Program-made: the position numbers and the translations under genes
In this document: positions 8,833 to 18,243 of the stretch, in pieces
How the letters are laid out: every line of letters starts with the position of its first letter
Position numbering within the stretch: the first letter of the stretch is position 1
The notes under the pieces: model-generated
The model's input: the letters and a program-made list of their open reading frames with translations, nothing else
The model's database searches: none
What the model was told of the DNA's origin: nothing
Assembly (NCBI RefSeq): GCF_900589395.1
Contig: NZ_UUIS01000025.1
Location: 140,965 to 204,964 of the forward strand
Reading direction: 5' to 3'
Origin: Pseudomonas viridiflava
GTDB lineage: Bacteria; Pseudomonadota; Gammaproteobacteria; Pseudomonadales; Pseudomonadaceae
DNA length: 64,000 bases

Positions 8833-11397
8833 ATGCGTATCGACAGATTGACCAGCAAGCTCCAGTTAGCATTATCCGACGCCCAGTCGTTGGCGGTCGG
8901 TTTCGATCACCCGGCCATTGAGCCCGCTCATTTATTGCACGCACTGCTTGAACAGCAGGGCGGCTCGATCAAACCGCTGCTCATGCAGGTCGGCTTTGAC
9001 ATCAACAGCCTGCGCAAGGAACTGGGCAAGGAGCTCGACGCCCTGCCGAAAATCCAGAATCCCACGGGCGATGTAAACATGTCGCAGGACATGGCGCGCC
9101 TGCTCAACCAGGCCGACCGCCTGGCGCAGCAGAAGGGCGACCAGTTTATCTCCAGCGAGCTGGTGCTGCTGGCGGCCATGGATGAAAACAGCAAGATCGG
9201 CAAATTGCTGCTAGGCCAGGGCGTCAGCAAGAAAGCCCTGGAAAACGCCATCAATAACCTGCGCGGCGGCAATGCGGTCAACGACCCCAATGTCGAGGAG
9301 TCGCGCCAGGCGCTGGACAAATACACCATCGACCTGACCAAGCGCGCCGAGGAGGGCAAGCTTGACCCGGTGATCGGCCGCGACGATGAAATCCGCCGCA
9401 CCATTCAGGTGTTGCAGCGCCGCACCAAGAACAACCCGGTGCTGATCGGCGAGCCTGGCGTGGGCAAGACCGCCATTGCCGAAGGCCTGGCGCAGCGCAT
9501 CATCAATGGCGAAGTGCCCGATGGCCTGCGCGGCAAGCGCCTGCTGTCGCTGGACATGGGCGCGCTGATTGCCGGCGCCAAGTTCCGCGGCGAGTTTGAA
9601 GAGCGCCTCAAGTCGCTGCTCAACGAACTGGGCAAGCAGGAAGGCCAGATCATCCTGTTCATCGACGAACTGCACACCATGGTCGGTGCCGGCAAGGGCG
9701 AGGGCTCGATGGACGCCGGCAACATGCTCAAGCCGGCCCTGGCGCGTGGCGAGCTGCACTGCGTCGGCGCGACCACGCTCAATGAGTACCGCCAATATAT
9801 AGAGAAGGACGCAGCGCTTGAGCGACGCTTCCAGAAGGTACTGGTCGAGGAGCCGAGCGAAGAAGACACGATCGCCATCCTGCGCGGCCTTAAAGAGCGC
9901 TATGAAGTGCACCACAAGGTGGCGATCACCGACGGCGCGATCATTGCCGCCGCCAAGCTCAGCCACCGCTACATCACCGACCGGCAACTGCCCGACAAGG
10001 CCATTGACCTGATTGACGAAGCGGCCAGCCGCATTCGCATGGAAATCGACTCCAAGCCCGAGGTGCTGGATCGTCTGGAACGCCGCCTGATCCAGTTGAA
10101 GGTTGAATCGCAAGCCCTCAAGAAGGAAGACGACGAAGCCGCGATCAAGCGCCTGGAAAAACTGCAGGTCGAGATCGAACGCCTGGAGCGCGAATACGCC
10201 GACCTTGAAGAAATCTGGACCTCGGAAAAAGCCGAAGTCACCGGCTCCGCGCAGATTCAGCAGAAGATCGAGCAGTCGCGTCAGGAGCTGGAGGCCGCGC
10301 GTCGTCGTGGCGACCTGAACCGCATGGCCGAACTGCAGTACGGGATCATCCCCGACCTGGAGCGCAGCCTGCAGATGGTCGACCAGCACGGCAAGCCGGA
10401 AAACCAGTTGCTGCGCAGCCGCGTGACCGAGGAAGAGATTGCCGAGGTGGTGTCCAAGTGGACCGGTATCCCGGTGGCGAAGATGCTCGAAGGCGAGCGC
10501 GAGAAGCTGCTGAAGATGGAAGGGCTGTTGCACCAGCGCGTGATCGGCCAGGACGAAGCGGTCATCGCGGTGGCCAATGCCGTGCGGCGCTCGCGTGCAG
10601 GGTTGTCGGACCCGAACCGCCCCAGCGGCTCGTTCATGTTCCTGGGCCCGACCGGCGTGGGCAAGACCGAGCTGTGCAAGGCGCTGGCGGAGTTTCTGTT
10701 CGACACCGAAGAGGCCATGGTGCGCATCGACATGTCCGAGTTCATGGAGAAACACTCCGTGGCGCGGCTGATCGGCGCCCCGCCGGGCTATGTCGGTTAT
10801 GAAGAGGGCGGTTACCTGACCGAGGCCGTGCGGCGCAAACCCTATGCGGTGATCCTGCTGGACGAGGTCGAGAAGGCGCACAGCGATGTGTTCAATATCC
10901 TGTTGCAAGTGCTCGAAGACGGTCGCCTGACCGACAGCCACGGGCGCACGGTGGATTTCCGCAATACCGTGATCGTCATGACCTCCAACCTGGGGTCGGC
11001 GCAGATCCAGGAACTGGTCGGTGATCGCGAGGCCCAGCGGGCAGCGGTCATGGACGCGGTGGGCACGCACTTCCGGCCGGAGTTCATCAACCGCATCGAC
11101 GAGGTGGTGATCTTCGAGCCGCTGGGTCGCGAGCAGATTGCCGGCATTACCCAGATCCAGCTGAGCCGCCTGCTGGGCCGCCTGGCCGAGCGCGAGCTGA
11201 ACCTGGTGCTGAGCCCGGAGGCGCTGGACAAGCTGATCGCGGTTGGCTACGACCCGGTGTATGGCGCACGGCCACTCAAGCGTGCCATCCAGCGCTGGAT
11301 CGAGAACCCGTTGGCGCAGTTGATCCTGTCGGGGCGTTTCGTGCCTGGCTCGACCATTACCGGCACACTGGTCGACGACGAGATCGCCTTTGCCTGA
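8833..11397 (+). CDS. clpB: Disaggregase chaperone ClpB
   Basis: An 854-residue Hsp100 protein of full family length. It has an N-terminal Clp_N repeat domain, then AAA-1 with Walker A GEPGVGKT and Walker [11 protein letters not shown]. The coiled-coil M domain spans roughly residues 400-530 (long charged heptads such as [18 protein letters not shown]). AAA-2 has Walker A GPTGVGKT and [10 protein letters not shown]. With DnaK it dissolves aggregated proteins in the cytoplasm. GGAAGG precedes the ATG. The sigma-32 promoter upstream matches its heat-shock role. A long antisense open frame exists opposite it but is only a codon-bias shadow. Confidence 0.97.
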   Translation: MRIDRLTSKLQLALSDAQSLAVGFDHPAIEPAHLLHALLEQQGGSIKPLLMQVGFDINSLRKELGKELDALPKIQNPTGDVNMSQDMARLLNQADRLAQQKGDQFISSELVLLAAMDENSKIGKLLLGQGVSKKALENAINNLRGGNAVNDPNVEESRQALDKYTIDLTKRAEEGKLDPVIGRDDEIRRTIQVLQRRTKNNPVLIGEPGVGKTAIAEGLAQRIINGEVPDGLRGKRLLSLDMGALIAGAKFRGEFEERLKSLLNELGKQEGQIILFIDELHTMVGAGKGEGSMDAGNMLKPALARGELHCVGATTLNEYRQYIEKDAALERRFQKVLVEEPSEEDTIAILRGLKERYEVHHKVAITDGAIIAAAKLSHRYITDRQLPDKAIDLIDEAASRIRMEIDSKPEVLDRLERRLIQLKVESQALKKEDDEAAIKRLEKLQVEIERLEREYADLEEIWTSEKAEVTGSAQIQQKIEQSRQELEAARRRGDLNRMAELQYGIIPDLERSLQMVDQHGKPENQLLRSRVTEEEIAEVVSKWTGIPVAKMLEGEREKLLKMEGLLHQRVIGQDEAVIAVANAVRRSRAGLSDPNRPSGSFMFLGPTGVGKTELCKALAEFLFDTEEAMVRIDMSEFMEKHSVARLIGAPPGYVGYEEGGYLTEAVRRKPYAVILLDEVEKAHSDVFNILLQVLEDGRLTDSHGRTVDFRNTVIVMTSNLGSAQIQELVGDREAQRAAVMDAVGTHFRPEFINRIDEVVIFEPLGREQIAGITQIQLSRLLGRLAERELNLVLSPEALDKLIAVGYDPVYGARPLKRAIQRWIENPLAQLILSGRFVPGSTITGTLVDDEIAFA

Positions 11398-11568
11398 AAA
11401 CAGGCTGCAGGACCGGCCGGGCGACAATGCGCTCAGCCGGGAAGGGTGCCACCTTTTATAAAGAGGGCACCTTCCCTGCAAGGCGGACCGTACCAAGGCC
11501 TTTGACCCTATGAAAAAGGCCTTCTGAAAAAAAATCGCAAATCATTGTAGTAAAAGCAATTTAGGGTG

Positions 11569-11596
11569 TTGACAGGTGTTTTGAATCTTGTAGAAT
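11569..11596 (+). promoter_or_regulatory. Promoter of the tRNA cluster
   Basis: TTGACA (11569-11574), a 16-base spacer, TAGAAT (11591-11596), then a GC-rich discriminator (GGCGCGCC). This is the pattern of sigma-70 stable-RNA promoters under stringent control. It lies about 75 bases before tRNA-Asn. Confidence 0.82.
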
Positions 11597-11669
11597 GGCG
11601 CGCCTCAGAGACGTGAACGTAACGCGAAACGCGAAGCGCAAAGGTCGATGAGATTGGATCTGAAGACGT

Positions 11670-11745
<76 letters not shown>

Positions 11746-11779
11746 GATTCAGGTTCTGGTTGTAAAAGGTTGTACGTGT

Positions 11780-11856
11780 CGGGGTATAGCGCAGTCCGGT
11801 AGCGCGCCTGCTTTGGGAGCAGGATGTCAGGAGTTCGAATCCCCTTACCCCGACCA
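11780..11856 (+). tRNA. tRNA-Pro (anticodon TGG), copy 1
   Basis: A 77-base cloverleaf with acceptor CGGGGTA/TACCCCG, anticodon loop TTTGGGA and T-arm GAGTTCGAATCCCC, ending in encoded CCA. A second, identical copy lies at 12036-12112. Confidence 0.97.
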
Positions 11857-11862
11857 TTCTTT

Positions 11863-11938
11863 GGGTCGTTAGCTCAGTTGGTAGAGCAGTTGGCTTTTAA
11901 CCAATTGGTCGTAGGTTCGAATCCCACACGACCCACCA
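11863..11938 (+). tRNA. tRNA-Lys (anticodon TTT)
   Basis: A 76-base cloverleaf with acceptor GGGTCGT/ACGACCC, anticodon loop CTTTTAA and T-arm TAGGTTCGAATCCCA, ending in encoded CCA. Only 6 bases separate it from tRNA-Pro copy 1. Confidence 0.97.
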
Positions 11939-11974
11939 TTTTTGGTCTTGCAACATTGGGCCGAATCTTAGGGA

Positions 11975-12000
11975 AATGATGCCACTTGCATCATTCTTGT
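11975..12000 (+). terminator. Hairpin after tRNA-Lys, possible terminator
   Basis: A perfect 8-bp stem (AATGATGC / GCATCATT) with a 5-base loop, followed by CTTGTT. A second, weaker hairpin (ACACCCC/GGGGTGT) lies at 12005-12022. Both stand between tRNA-Lys and the second tRNA-Pro. Confidence 0.5.
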
Positions 12001-12035
12001 TAAAACACCCCTCACGGGGTGTGTTTAAGCAGTAA

Positions 12036-12112
12036 CGGGGTATAGCGCAGTCCGGTAGCGCGCCTGCTTTGGGAGCAGGATGTCAGGAGTTCGAATCCCC
12101 TTACCCCGACCA
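12036..12112 (+). tRNA. tRNA-Pro (anticodon TGG), copy 2, identical to copy 1
   Basis: All 77 bases are the same as at 11780-11856. No clear promoter of its own is visible between the hairpins upstream and its 5' end, so it is probably processed from a read-through transcript. It is the tRNA nearest to the helicase cassette. Confidence 0.97.
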
Positions 12113-12173
12113 TTTTCACTTGGCTTTGCCAGGGCGAAAATCCGGATTCACAGCCAATCGCTGTGAATCGAAC

Positions 12174-12203
12174 AAAAAAGGCGTCCCTCGGGACGCCTTT
12201 TTT
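12174..12203 (+). terminator. Terminator of the tRNA cluster (works on both strands)
   Basis: A 13-14-bp stem (AAAAAAGGCGTCCC / GGGACGCCTTTTTT) with a very short loop. It has a T-run on both strands, so it can end the tRNA transcript and also the convergent helicase transcript that stops at 12301. Confidence 0.9.
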
Positions 12204-12300
12204 GTTGTGCCTTTTATCGGCCTGACAGGGGCATTGGGCCATTCAAGGCGTTGCCAGGCGCGTTCAGGTGCCTGGCTTGCGACAGGGCAGCAGGCAATCC

Positions 12301-14271
12301 TCAAACCTGCTTGAACAGAGCGCCCATCCGCTCTGGCAAGCGCTTTGACGAAACCAGCATCAGCCGTTGGCTCGCACGGGTCATGGCCATATAAAGCCGG
12401 CGGGCGTTCTGCTCGCGATCATTGTCGCTTGCGCGCTCCAGTCGCTGGGCATCGAACAGGTGCTCAAGCCCGATCAGCAACACGGTGTGAGCTTCCAGGC
12501 CGGTGGCCGAGTCCAGGTTGGCGATGCGCAGGCTGTCGGTCTTGTTGGGTGCAGCGTCCTTGGTGTTCAGGTTCCAGACGTGTTGGGCGCCCAGCGCCTG
12601 CTCCAGGCGTTTGATCAGCTGTTTCCTGTCAGTCGAAGGACCATACAAAAGCAGCATGCGCGACAGAGGCAGCCCTTGCGTCTCACGTAACGCGATCAGT
12701 TCGTTGCACGCCTGCTCCAAGGCATCCTGGGTGGAAGATGACAGCAGCAGCAAGGGAGGCGTCCCTTCGTCCATGCCTGTGAAATCCGGTTGCAAGTAAT
12801 CATCAGGATCGGTCTGGGTCAGATCAGCCAGCAATTGGCCGGCTGCACTGAGCAGCGCCTGTGTGGTGCGGTAGGACCTGCGCAGTTTCTTGGTCTTGCC
12901 AGACACGTCCAGGCCCACACGTTTCCAGCTCAGCCTGCTTTTCAGAAACCCCTGGTTGGGGTCGGCACACAGAAACAGCGTGCCCTGGCTCTGCTGCAAA
13001 GTGGCGTTCAGCAGCTGGAACCACGAAGGCGCGAAAAACTGGGCCTCGTCGACCAGAATATGGTGGTAGCGCGTCAGTTTTTCCGGCTCGCTGGCCAGGC
13101 ACAGGTCGCGGCCCAGTGCACTCCATAGCCGCAGCCTGGGTGTTTGCGTCAGCAGGGCCGTGCTGACCTTTTCGTACAGCGACCAGATTTGCTGGCGCTC
13201 TTCCTTGCGCAATGCAAAGCCCTGGCCGGCCCGGTCGACGACAAGGTAATCGGCTTGCCCGGCAATGACCGTGTCATTGATAAAGTGAAACTCATCGAGC
13301 ACCTGCGCATTGGAGGGCTTGAGGTCTGGGCATGTCAGGTCACGGTAGTGCTGGATGAGCGCTGTGGCAGGGCCATCGGTAAACGGCATCTCCGGTTGCT
13401 CATGGAATCGGTTGACCCATTGTTGGCGGACCCAGCTCGAAGCCGTCTTGATGGTCAGGTTGGCCGGCTTGTCTCCATAGGCGGTCTTGAGCCGGTGCAG
13501 CAGGTCCTTCACCACCGGTGCATTGTGGATCAGCATCAACACCTGTTGATCGGGAAAGCGCCGTGCCAGGATCATTGCGCGATTCGCCGCGATCAGGGTC
13601 TTGCCACTGCCGGCGACGCCATTGACCAGGCGCACGGAAAAGTCGGCGACCGTCTCGACTTGCTCGAAGGGCAACTCCAGATCGAGCTTGCTGGCCCATT
13701 CCTGCTGGGCGTCAAGGAAGAAACGCGTGGCCTTGGCGCTGTTATCGCGCACCATTTGACGACGCGTGGTGCACAACCCCGGTATTTCCGCTTCCGGGAA
13801 GTACTGGCTCATCAGTGCCTGGTGCGCATCGGACGTCAGTTGCCCTAGCAATCTGGGCAACTGCACGTGGCCTTGCTCGATGAACGTCTTCTTCGACATC
13901 AGGCGGATGTCATGCGTCTTGGCATAGTGATTCCACAGCACCTCGCTCTGTTGCGAATCGCAATCCCACATCACCACCAGCTTGCCCGCGCCGCTCGAGC
14001 CAAGCGCATGCATCTGTGCAAGCAGTGCCCTGAAACGGGCCTGTTGCTCGGTGGCAAACAATTGCGCAGGGTCGAGCGCCTCGAATGACTGCTCGAACAC
14101 AACGATCGCCAGCCAGCGATACGGTTCATGTTGCAGGAAAAGATCGGGCGCCCAGTGATCCTGGCCCAGCGTGGTGCGAACCACATAGTCACCTTCCAGC
14201 TTTCTGAACATGCGTCGTGATTGCAGCATGGCGCCGGTGCTGCTTTGTCCCTCGGGTATGAAAAGTGTCAT
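12301..14271 (-). CDS. UvrD/Rep-like superfamily 1 helicase with a NERD-like N-terminal region
   Basis: A 656-residue protein. Walker A is GVAGSGKT at 218-225 and Walker B is ILVDEAQ at 405-411. A motif III-like LFLCADPNQGF follows, and the C-terminal motif VI is LYMAMTRASQRLMLV, the UvrD-type arginine finger region. Residues 20-105 (GDYVVRTTL..., Asp43, Glu60) resemble a degenerate NERD/PD-(D/E)xK nuclease domain, but the expected E-x-K reads E-Q-S. The ATG at 14271 overlaps the upstream helicase stop by 4 bases (ATGA). An 8-residue-longer start exists but lacks support. It is the second gene of a two-gene unit. Function is not known to me; anti-mobile-element defence is an inference from architecture and location. 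Confidence 0.8.
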   Translation of the reverse strand: MTLFIPEGQSSTGAMLQSRRMFRKLEGDYVVRTTLGQDHWAPDLFLQHEPYRWLAIVVFEQSFEALDPAQLFATEQQARFRALLAQMHALGSSGAGKLVVMWDCDSQQSEVLWNHYAKTHDIRLMSKKTFIEQGHVQLPRLLGQLTSDAHQALMSQYFPEAEIPGLCTTRRQMVRDNSAKATRFFLDAQQEWASKLDLELPFEQVETVADFSVRLVNGVAGSGKTLIAANRAMILARRFPDQQVLMLIHNAPVVKDLLHRLKTAYGDKPANLTIKTASSWVRQQWVNRFHEQPEMPFTDGPATALIQHYRDLTCPDLKPSNAQVLDEFHFINDTVIAGQADYLVVDRAGQGFALRKEERQQIWSLYEKVSTALLTQTPRLRLWSALGRDLCLASEPEKLTRYHHILVDEAQFFAPSWFQLLNATLQQSQGTLFLCADPNQGFLKSRLSWKRVGLDVSGKTKKLRRSYRTTQALLSAAGQLLADLTQTDPDDYLQPDFTGMDEGTPPLLLLSSSTQDALEQACNELIALRETQGLPLSRMLLLYGPSTDRKQLIKRLEQALGAQHVWNLNTKDAAPNKTDSLRIANLDSATGLEAHTVLLIGLEHLFDAQRLERASDNDREQNARRLYMAMTRASQRLMLVSSKRLPERMGALFKQV

Positions 14272-16004
14272 GGCGCAAACTCGACTCTCTGGCATGAGGC
14301 AATCATCTGGCGGTAGGCACTGGCCCAGGCTGTGACCTTGTCGTCGTCGCAGACGATGCCGTTTTTAAGTTCCGGGCCAATGACAATCAGCTTGGTCATG
14401 GCGCGAGTGATGGACACGTTGAGGCGCTCTGGCTGAAAGAAGAACTCGCCGATTTTGCCAATGAAGCGTTCGTCGCCGCTGGCCAGGGACAGGATGATCA
14501 GCTCGCGTTCCTGGCCCTGCATGCGCTCGACGGTGTCGGCCACGACCTGGCGCGCAGCCTCGCGACCAAAGCTTTGTGCCAGCAGCGTGCGAATCATCCG
14601 GCCCTGGGCGCGATAGGGCGAGACAATGCCGATTTCATGCAGGGAAAGCCCCATGGCCACGGCCATTTCGCACAGTCTGACCACCCGTTGCGCATCGCGT
14701 GGGTTGCGGTTCTTTGCGCGGGTGTCATCGGTCGCGATGAACACTGCACACGCCTGGGGTGCCAGCGCTTCATGCGCCACGACCGTCGACGGCGTGCCTT
14801 GCAGGCAGCGCGACGCATTGGGCCCTGCAGCATGCAACAAGCCTGCGTAGTAAGCCTGGCTGGGCCACTGAGTCAGCCAGCGGTTCATGCGGTAGGTTTC
14901 TTCGAGCATCACGGTGTGAGCGGCATTCTGCGCCGTCAGGCGGGCAAAGATCGACATGCCATGTCCGTCCAGGATCGACTGTGACTGGATGACTGGAGGC
15001 AGTTGTTTCTGATCGCCGATGAAGATGAAGCGTTTGCCCTTGCGCATGGCCATCAGGGCCAGGGGCAAGGTGATCTGGCTGGCTTCGTCGAAGATCACCG
15101 TGTCGAAGCTGTATTTATCCAGCACGGTGCAGGTGGCAAACGGCGTCGCCCCCATGACGTAGCCTTGATTACCCGGCGGGCAGGACGTCCAGTTGACCGG
15201 TTCTTTCACCCAGTCGACGCTGGCGTCGAGGTCTTCACGGCGACCGCCTACCTTGACCACGGCGACGCCGCGCCCGGCAATCTTGACCAGCGCGTTGTTA
15301 ATGGCCATATGCGTGTGCGACGTCACCAGCACGCGCTCGTTGCGGGCCACCAGCAACTGGGCAATCAACGCCAGGGCGCGGGTCTTGCCGGTACCGGGCG
15401 GACCCTGGATGCAAGCCACCTGTTCAGCCGCAAAGGCCATGCCCACCGCCAGGGCCTGCTTGTCGTTGCAGCCTTCATCGACCGCCAATTGTTCGGCGTG
15501 CTCGAAGTCGGCCTCGTTGAAGGTGATGCAAGGCGTCGGACCAAGCAGTGGCAGGAGGGTGTTGTCGGCAGGGGCGATCGAGGCGATCTCATCCAGCGCC
15601 TGCACGTACCATCCTGTGAGGTCCATGCCGTCCGGGTCGGCATAGCACGGCCCTTGCTCGTACTGTTCCCAGATCATCGGCGCCAAGTCATCGCTCAACA
15701 GCCAGCGACCTTCCTCCTCACGCTCGAACTTCACGCGTGGACGCAGCAGTTGGGTCCTGACGTCGCCCAGATGCAGGCGCAGCATGTCGCCCTCGCGGTA
15801 GCGCGACTCGTTATCGGCCGGGTACGCCCAGAACTGGACAGGGTTGTTGGTGCGTTCCAGATGGGTGAAAGCCTGGGTCCAGCCGTGAAGAAGCTTATCG
15901 GGCAGCTCACGTTGCCAGGTCTGTTCCAGGTGTTGCTGGTTGGCGTCGCGCTCCGCATAAACGAAGGCATAGAGCGTGTCGAGCAGCGCTTGCTGGTCCT
16001 GCAT
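14268..16004 (-). CDS. Upf1/DNA2-like superfamily 1B helicase (AAA_11/AAA_12)
   Basis: A 578-residue protein. The ATP site is IQGPPGTGKT (Walker A at 201-208), with Walker B DEASQ at 306-310, motif III GDQKQLPPV at 330-338, and then EETYRM, SPYRAQ, VERMQGQE and LNVSITRA, the complete SF1B motif set. The first ~190 residues (FWAYPADNESRYREGDMLRLH...) look like a beta-barrel stalk domain of Upf1-type enzymes. No nuclease motif is visible. The ATG at 16004 has an AAGGA site upstream. It is the first gene of the pair and overlaps the next gene by 4 bases, so the two are almost surely made together. Likely an accessory system. Confidence 0.85.
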   Translation of the reverse strand: MQDQQALLDTLYAFVYAERDANQQHLEQTWQRELPDKLLHGWTQAFTHLERTNNPVQFWAYPADNESRYREGDMLRLHLGDVRTQLLRPRVKFEREEEGRWLLSDDLAPMIWEQYEQGPCYADPDGMDLTGWYVQALDEIASIAPADNTLLPLLGPTPCITFNEADFEHAEQLAVDEGCNDKQALAVGMAFAAEQVACIQGPPGTGKTRALALIAQLLVARNERVLVTSHTHMAINNALVKIAGRGVAVVKVGGRREDLDASVDWVKEPVNWTSCPPGNQGYVMGATPFATCTVLDKYSFDTVIFDEASQITLPLALMAMRKGKRFIFIGDQKQLPPVIQSQSILDGHGMSIFARLTAQNAAHTVMLEETYRMNRWLTQWPSQAYYAGLLHAAGPNASRCLQGTPSTVVAHEALAPQACAVFIATDDTRAKNRNPRDAQRVVRLCEMAVAMGLSLHEIGIVSPYRAQGRMIRTLLAQSFGREAARQVVADTVERMQGQERELIILSLASGDERFIGKIGEFFFQPERLNVSITRAMTKLIVIGPELKNGIVCDDDKVTAWASAYRQMIASCQRVEFAP

Positions 16005-16196
16005 GGCGGTGATTGTCCTTCATCAGCGACGACATGAAATGCAAATGTTACATATCGTTCGTAATGAATGCGAATCAATGCCGCCGCAACCACCGTCCCG
16101 GCGCGAGGCCAAGGCTTTCTTCAGGGGGCGCCCAGTTTCGGGAAGGGTGATAAAGCGGGGGGGATGTGCGGGACGTTGAGACGCCCCGCAGCAAGG

Positions 16197-17495
16197 TCAA
16201 TGCAGTTTCATGCGTGGCTCGGTGCCTTTGCCGATGCGGCTGCCCAGCATCAGCATCAGCGTGCGAAACGCCCCGTACAACGCCGTCTGGTGCATGCGGT
16301 ACAGCGAGACATAGAACATCCGCGCCAGCCAGCCTTCCAGCATCACGCTGCCGGTGAGGTTGCCCATCAGGTTGCCGACGGCCGAGAAGCGCGACAGCGA
16401 AATCAGCGAGCCATAGTCCTTGTAGCTGTATTCAGGCAGCGTCTTGCCCTCGATGCGCAAACGCAGCGACTTGGCCAGCAGCGAAGCCTGCTGGTGCGCG
16501 GCTTGGGCACGAGGCGGCACATTGCGGTCGGTGCCTTTTTGCGGGCAGGCCGCGCAATCGCCAAAGGCGAAGATGTTTTCATCGCGGGTGGTCTGCAGGG
16601 TCGGCAGCACCTGCAACTGGTTGATGCGGTTGCTTTCCAGCCCATCCAGGTCCTGCAGGAAGCCCGGTGCGCGAATACCCGCCGCCCAGACCTTGAGCTG
16701 CGCCGGGATCACCTGGCCGCTGCTGGTCACCAGGTTATCGGCCGTCACTTCACTGACCGCCGCATTGGTCAGCACCGTGACACCCAGTTTTTCCAGGGTT
16801 TTGTGCACCGGGCCACCGATACGCTCGGGCAGGGCCGGCAGCACGCGTGGGCCGGCCTCGATCACCGTGATGCGCAGGTTTTCCGGCTTGAGGCGCCCCA
16901 GTCCGTAAGCCGCCAGTTCGTGCGCGGCATTGTGCAGCTCCGCGGCCAGCTCGACGCCCGTGGCCCCGGCGCCGACGATCGCCACGGTGATCTCCTGAGT
17001 GTTGTTGTCTTGCCCGGCGTGCGCACGCAGGTAGTGGTTGAGCAGTTGCTGGTGAAAACGCTCGGCCTGCTTGCGGGTGTCGAGAAACAGGCAGTGCTCG
17101 GCTGCGCCCAGCGTGCCGAAATCATTGGTGGTGCTGCCCACCGCGATCACCAGGCTGTCGTAGTCCAGGCTGCGGGCGGGCACCAGTTCGTTGCCATTCT
17201 CGTCCTGGGTAGCGGCCAGGTGAATCTTGCGGCTGGCACGGTCCAGGCCGGTCATGCGCCCGAGCTGGAACTGAAAGTGATTCCACTTGGCCTGGGCCAC
17301 GTAGTTCAGCTCGTCTTCATAGGAGTTGAGCGAGCCGGCGGCCACTTCATGCAGCAGCGGTTTCCAGATGTGGGTGAGGTTGGCGTCGACCAGCGTGACG
17401 CTGGCAGTGCCTTTCTTGCCCAGGGTCTTGCCCAGCCGGGTGGCCAGCTCAAGACCACCGGCGCCGCCGCCAACGATGACAATGCGATGAGTCAT
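16197..17495 (-). CDS. ndh: NADH dehydrogenase, type II (NDH-2)
   Basis: A 432-residue flavoprotein with two dinucleotide-binding folds: IVGGGAGGLELA near the N-terminus (FAD) and IVGAGATGVELAAEL near residue 175 (NADH). The FAD-contact motif IFAFGDCAACP and a C-terminal amphipathic stretch for membrane docking are present. It passes electrons from NADH to ubiquinone without proton pumping. The ATG at 17495 begins MTHRIVIVGGG. The 18 residues before it in the open frame are not expected in the family. A GC-rich hairpin (16167-16190) lies just after the stop but has no T-run. Confidence 0.93.
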   Translation of the reverse strand: MTHRIVIVGGGAGGLELATRLGKTLGKKGTASVTLVDANLTHIWKPLLHEVAAGSLNSYEDELNYVAQAKWNHFQFQLGRMTGLDRASRKIHLAATQDENGNELVPARSLDYDSLVIAVGSTTNDFGTLGAAEHCLFLDTRKQAERFHQQLLNHYLRAHAGQDNNTQEITVAIVGAGATGVELAAELHNAAHELAAYGLGRLKPENLRITVIEAGPRVLPALPERIGGPVHKTLEKLGVTVLTNAAVSEVTADNLVTSSGQVIPAQLKVWAAGIRAPGFLQDLDGLESNRINQLQVLPTLQTTRDENIFAFGDCAACPQKGTDRNVPPRAQAAHQQASLLAKSLRLRIEGKTLPEYSYKDYGSLISLSRFSAVGNLMGNLTGSVMLEGWLARMFYVSLYRMHQTALYGAFRTLMLMLGSRIGKGTEPRMKLH

Positions 17496-17733
17496 AAGGA
17501 TTACTCGTAAGGTTAAGGAAATCGGCAGGCACGATCCTGGCGAGCGCAAGGCAGCTCATAGCGGCGGATCGGGCTGAAAAAGGGAGGCGTCGTACGATTA
17601 CTGCGGCCCGCACGGGAGCAGGCCACGCCACACAGGGCAGGCGCTCGACCGGATACAGGGCGTTCAGGAAATGGCTGGGCACAACCAACGACTCATGTTC
17701 GATAGGGTATAGACGCAATAGACCGCCAATACG

Positions 17734-18243
17734 CTACAAGGTTTGCAGGTCGAGTGGTTCGACCTGCAGCGTGTCGCACAAGCGAATGATTCCACTTTGT
17801 ATCACCCGGGCCGTGATACCGCCATGCCCGCGTACCGCCTGGAAGGTGCCCAGGCCCAGGTTCTGCTCCAGCCGTGCGCAGGGTTGGCACCAGCCGGTGG
17901 TTTCCAGGATCGCCTGGCCGATGCGAAAGCGCCGGTTCTTGAGGCTGAACAGGTTGATGCCGCTGATCACCAGGTTGCGCCGCAGATCCTGCGCCAGCAC
18001 CGGCCGGTCGGCCGGGCGCCCCAGCAGCGAGCTGATGACCGCCAGGTGTTCCCACTGGATCAGCGTCACCTGCCGGGCATTGCGCGGGCCGGGGCGGGCA
18101 TGGTCGCCGGTCAGGCCGGCTTCGCGACGTGCCTCGACCGCCTCCAGCTCGATCATTGCCGACCGCGATTGCGGGCGCACGCCAATCCAGCGCACCTGGC
18201 CCTGCTGCGGTACATCGGCAATCAGTTGCTGCAGCGGACTCAT
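17734..18243 (-). CDS. MOSC domain protein
   Basis: A 169-residue protein that is mostly a MOSC domain, a sulfur-carrier fold found at the C-terminus of molybdenum-cofactor sulfurases. Visible features are EAGLTGDHARPGPRNARQVTLI, with the core LIQWEHL, RRNLVISGINL and the conserved cysteine in TGWCQPCARLE. Substrate unknown. The ATG at 18243 overlaps the stop of the upstream DUF1780 gene by one base (TGATG). A GTG three bases earlier is also possible. Confidence 0.88.
   Translation of the reverse strand: MSPLQQLIADVPQQGQVRWIGVRPQSRSAMIELEAVEARREAGLTGDHARPGPRNARQVTLIQWEHLAVISSLLGRPADRPVLAQDLRRNLVISGINLFSLKNRRFRIGQAILETTGWCQPCARLEQNLGLGTFQAVRGHGGITARVIQSGIIRLCDTLQVEPLDLQTL

Noticed and set aside
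9211..11496. 761-residue frame antisense to clpB
   Set aside because: No family pattern; low-complexity Gln/His/Leu composition typical of the shadow of a GC-rich gene.
11398..11540. Hairpins after clpB (GGGTGCC/GGCACC and AAGGCCTTT/AAAGGCCTT)
   Set aside because: They may end the clpB transcript, but neither has a T-run on the plus strand, so I do not call a terminator.
16040..16085. Fur-box-like AT-rich stretch before the helicase pair
   Set aside because: AATGAATGCGAATCAATG matches the Fur consensus too poorly, unlike the clear box before prrF.
12113..16196. Full prophage or integrative element at the tRNA cluster
   Set aside because: No integrase, no phage gene and no att direct repeat of a tRNA 3' end on the far side of the helicases.
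16068..17510. 480-residue frame antisense to ndh
   Set aside because: Shadow composition, no ribosome site and no domain.
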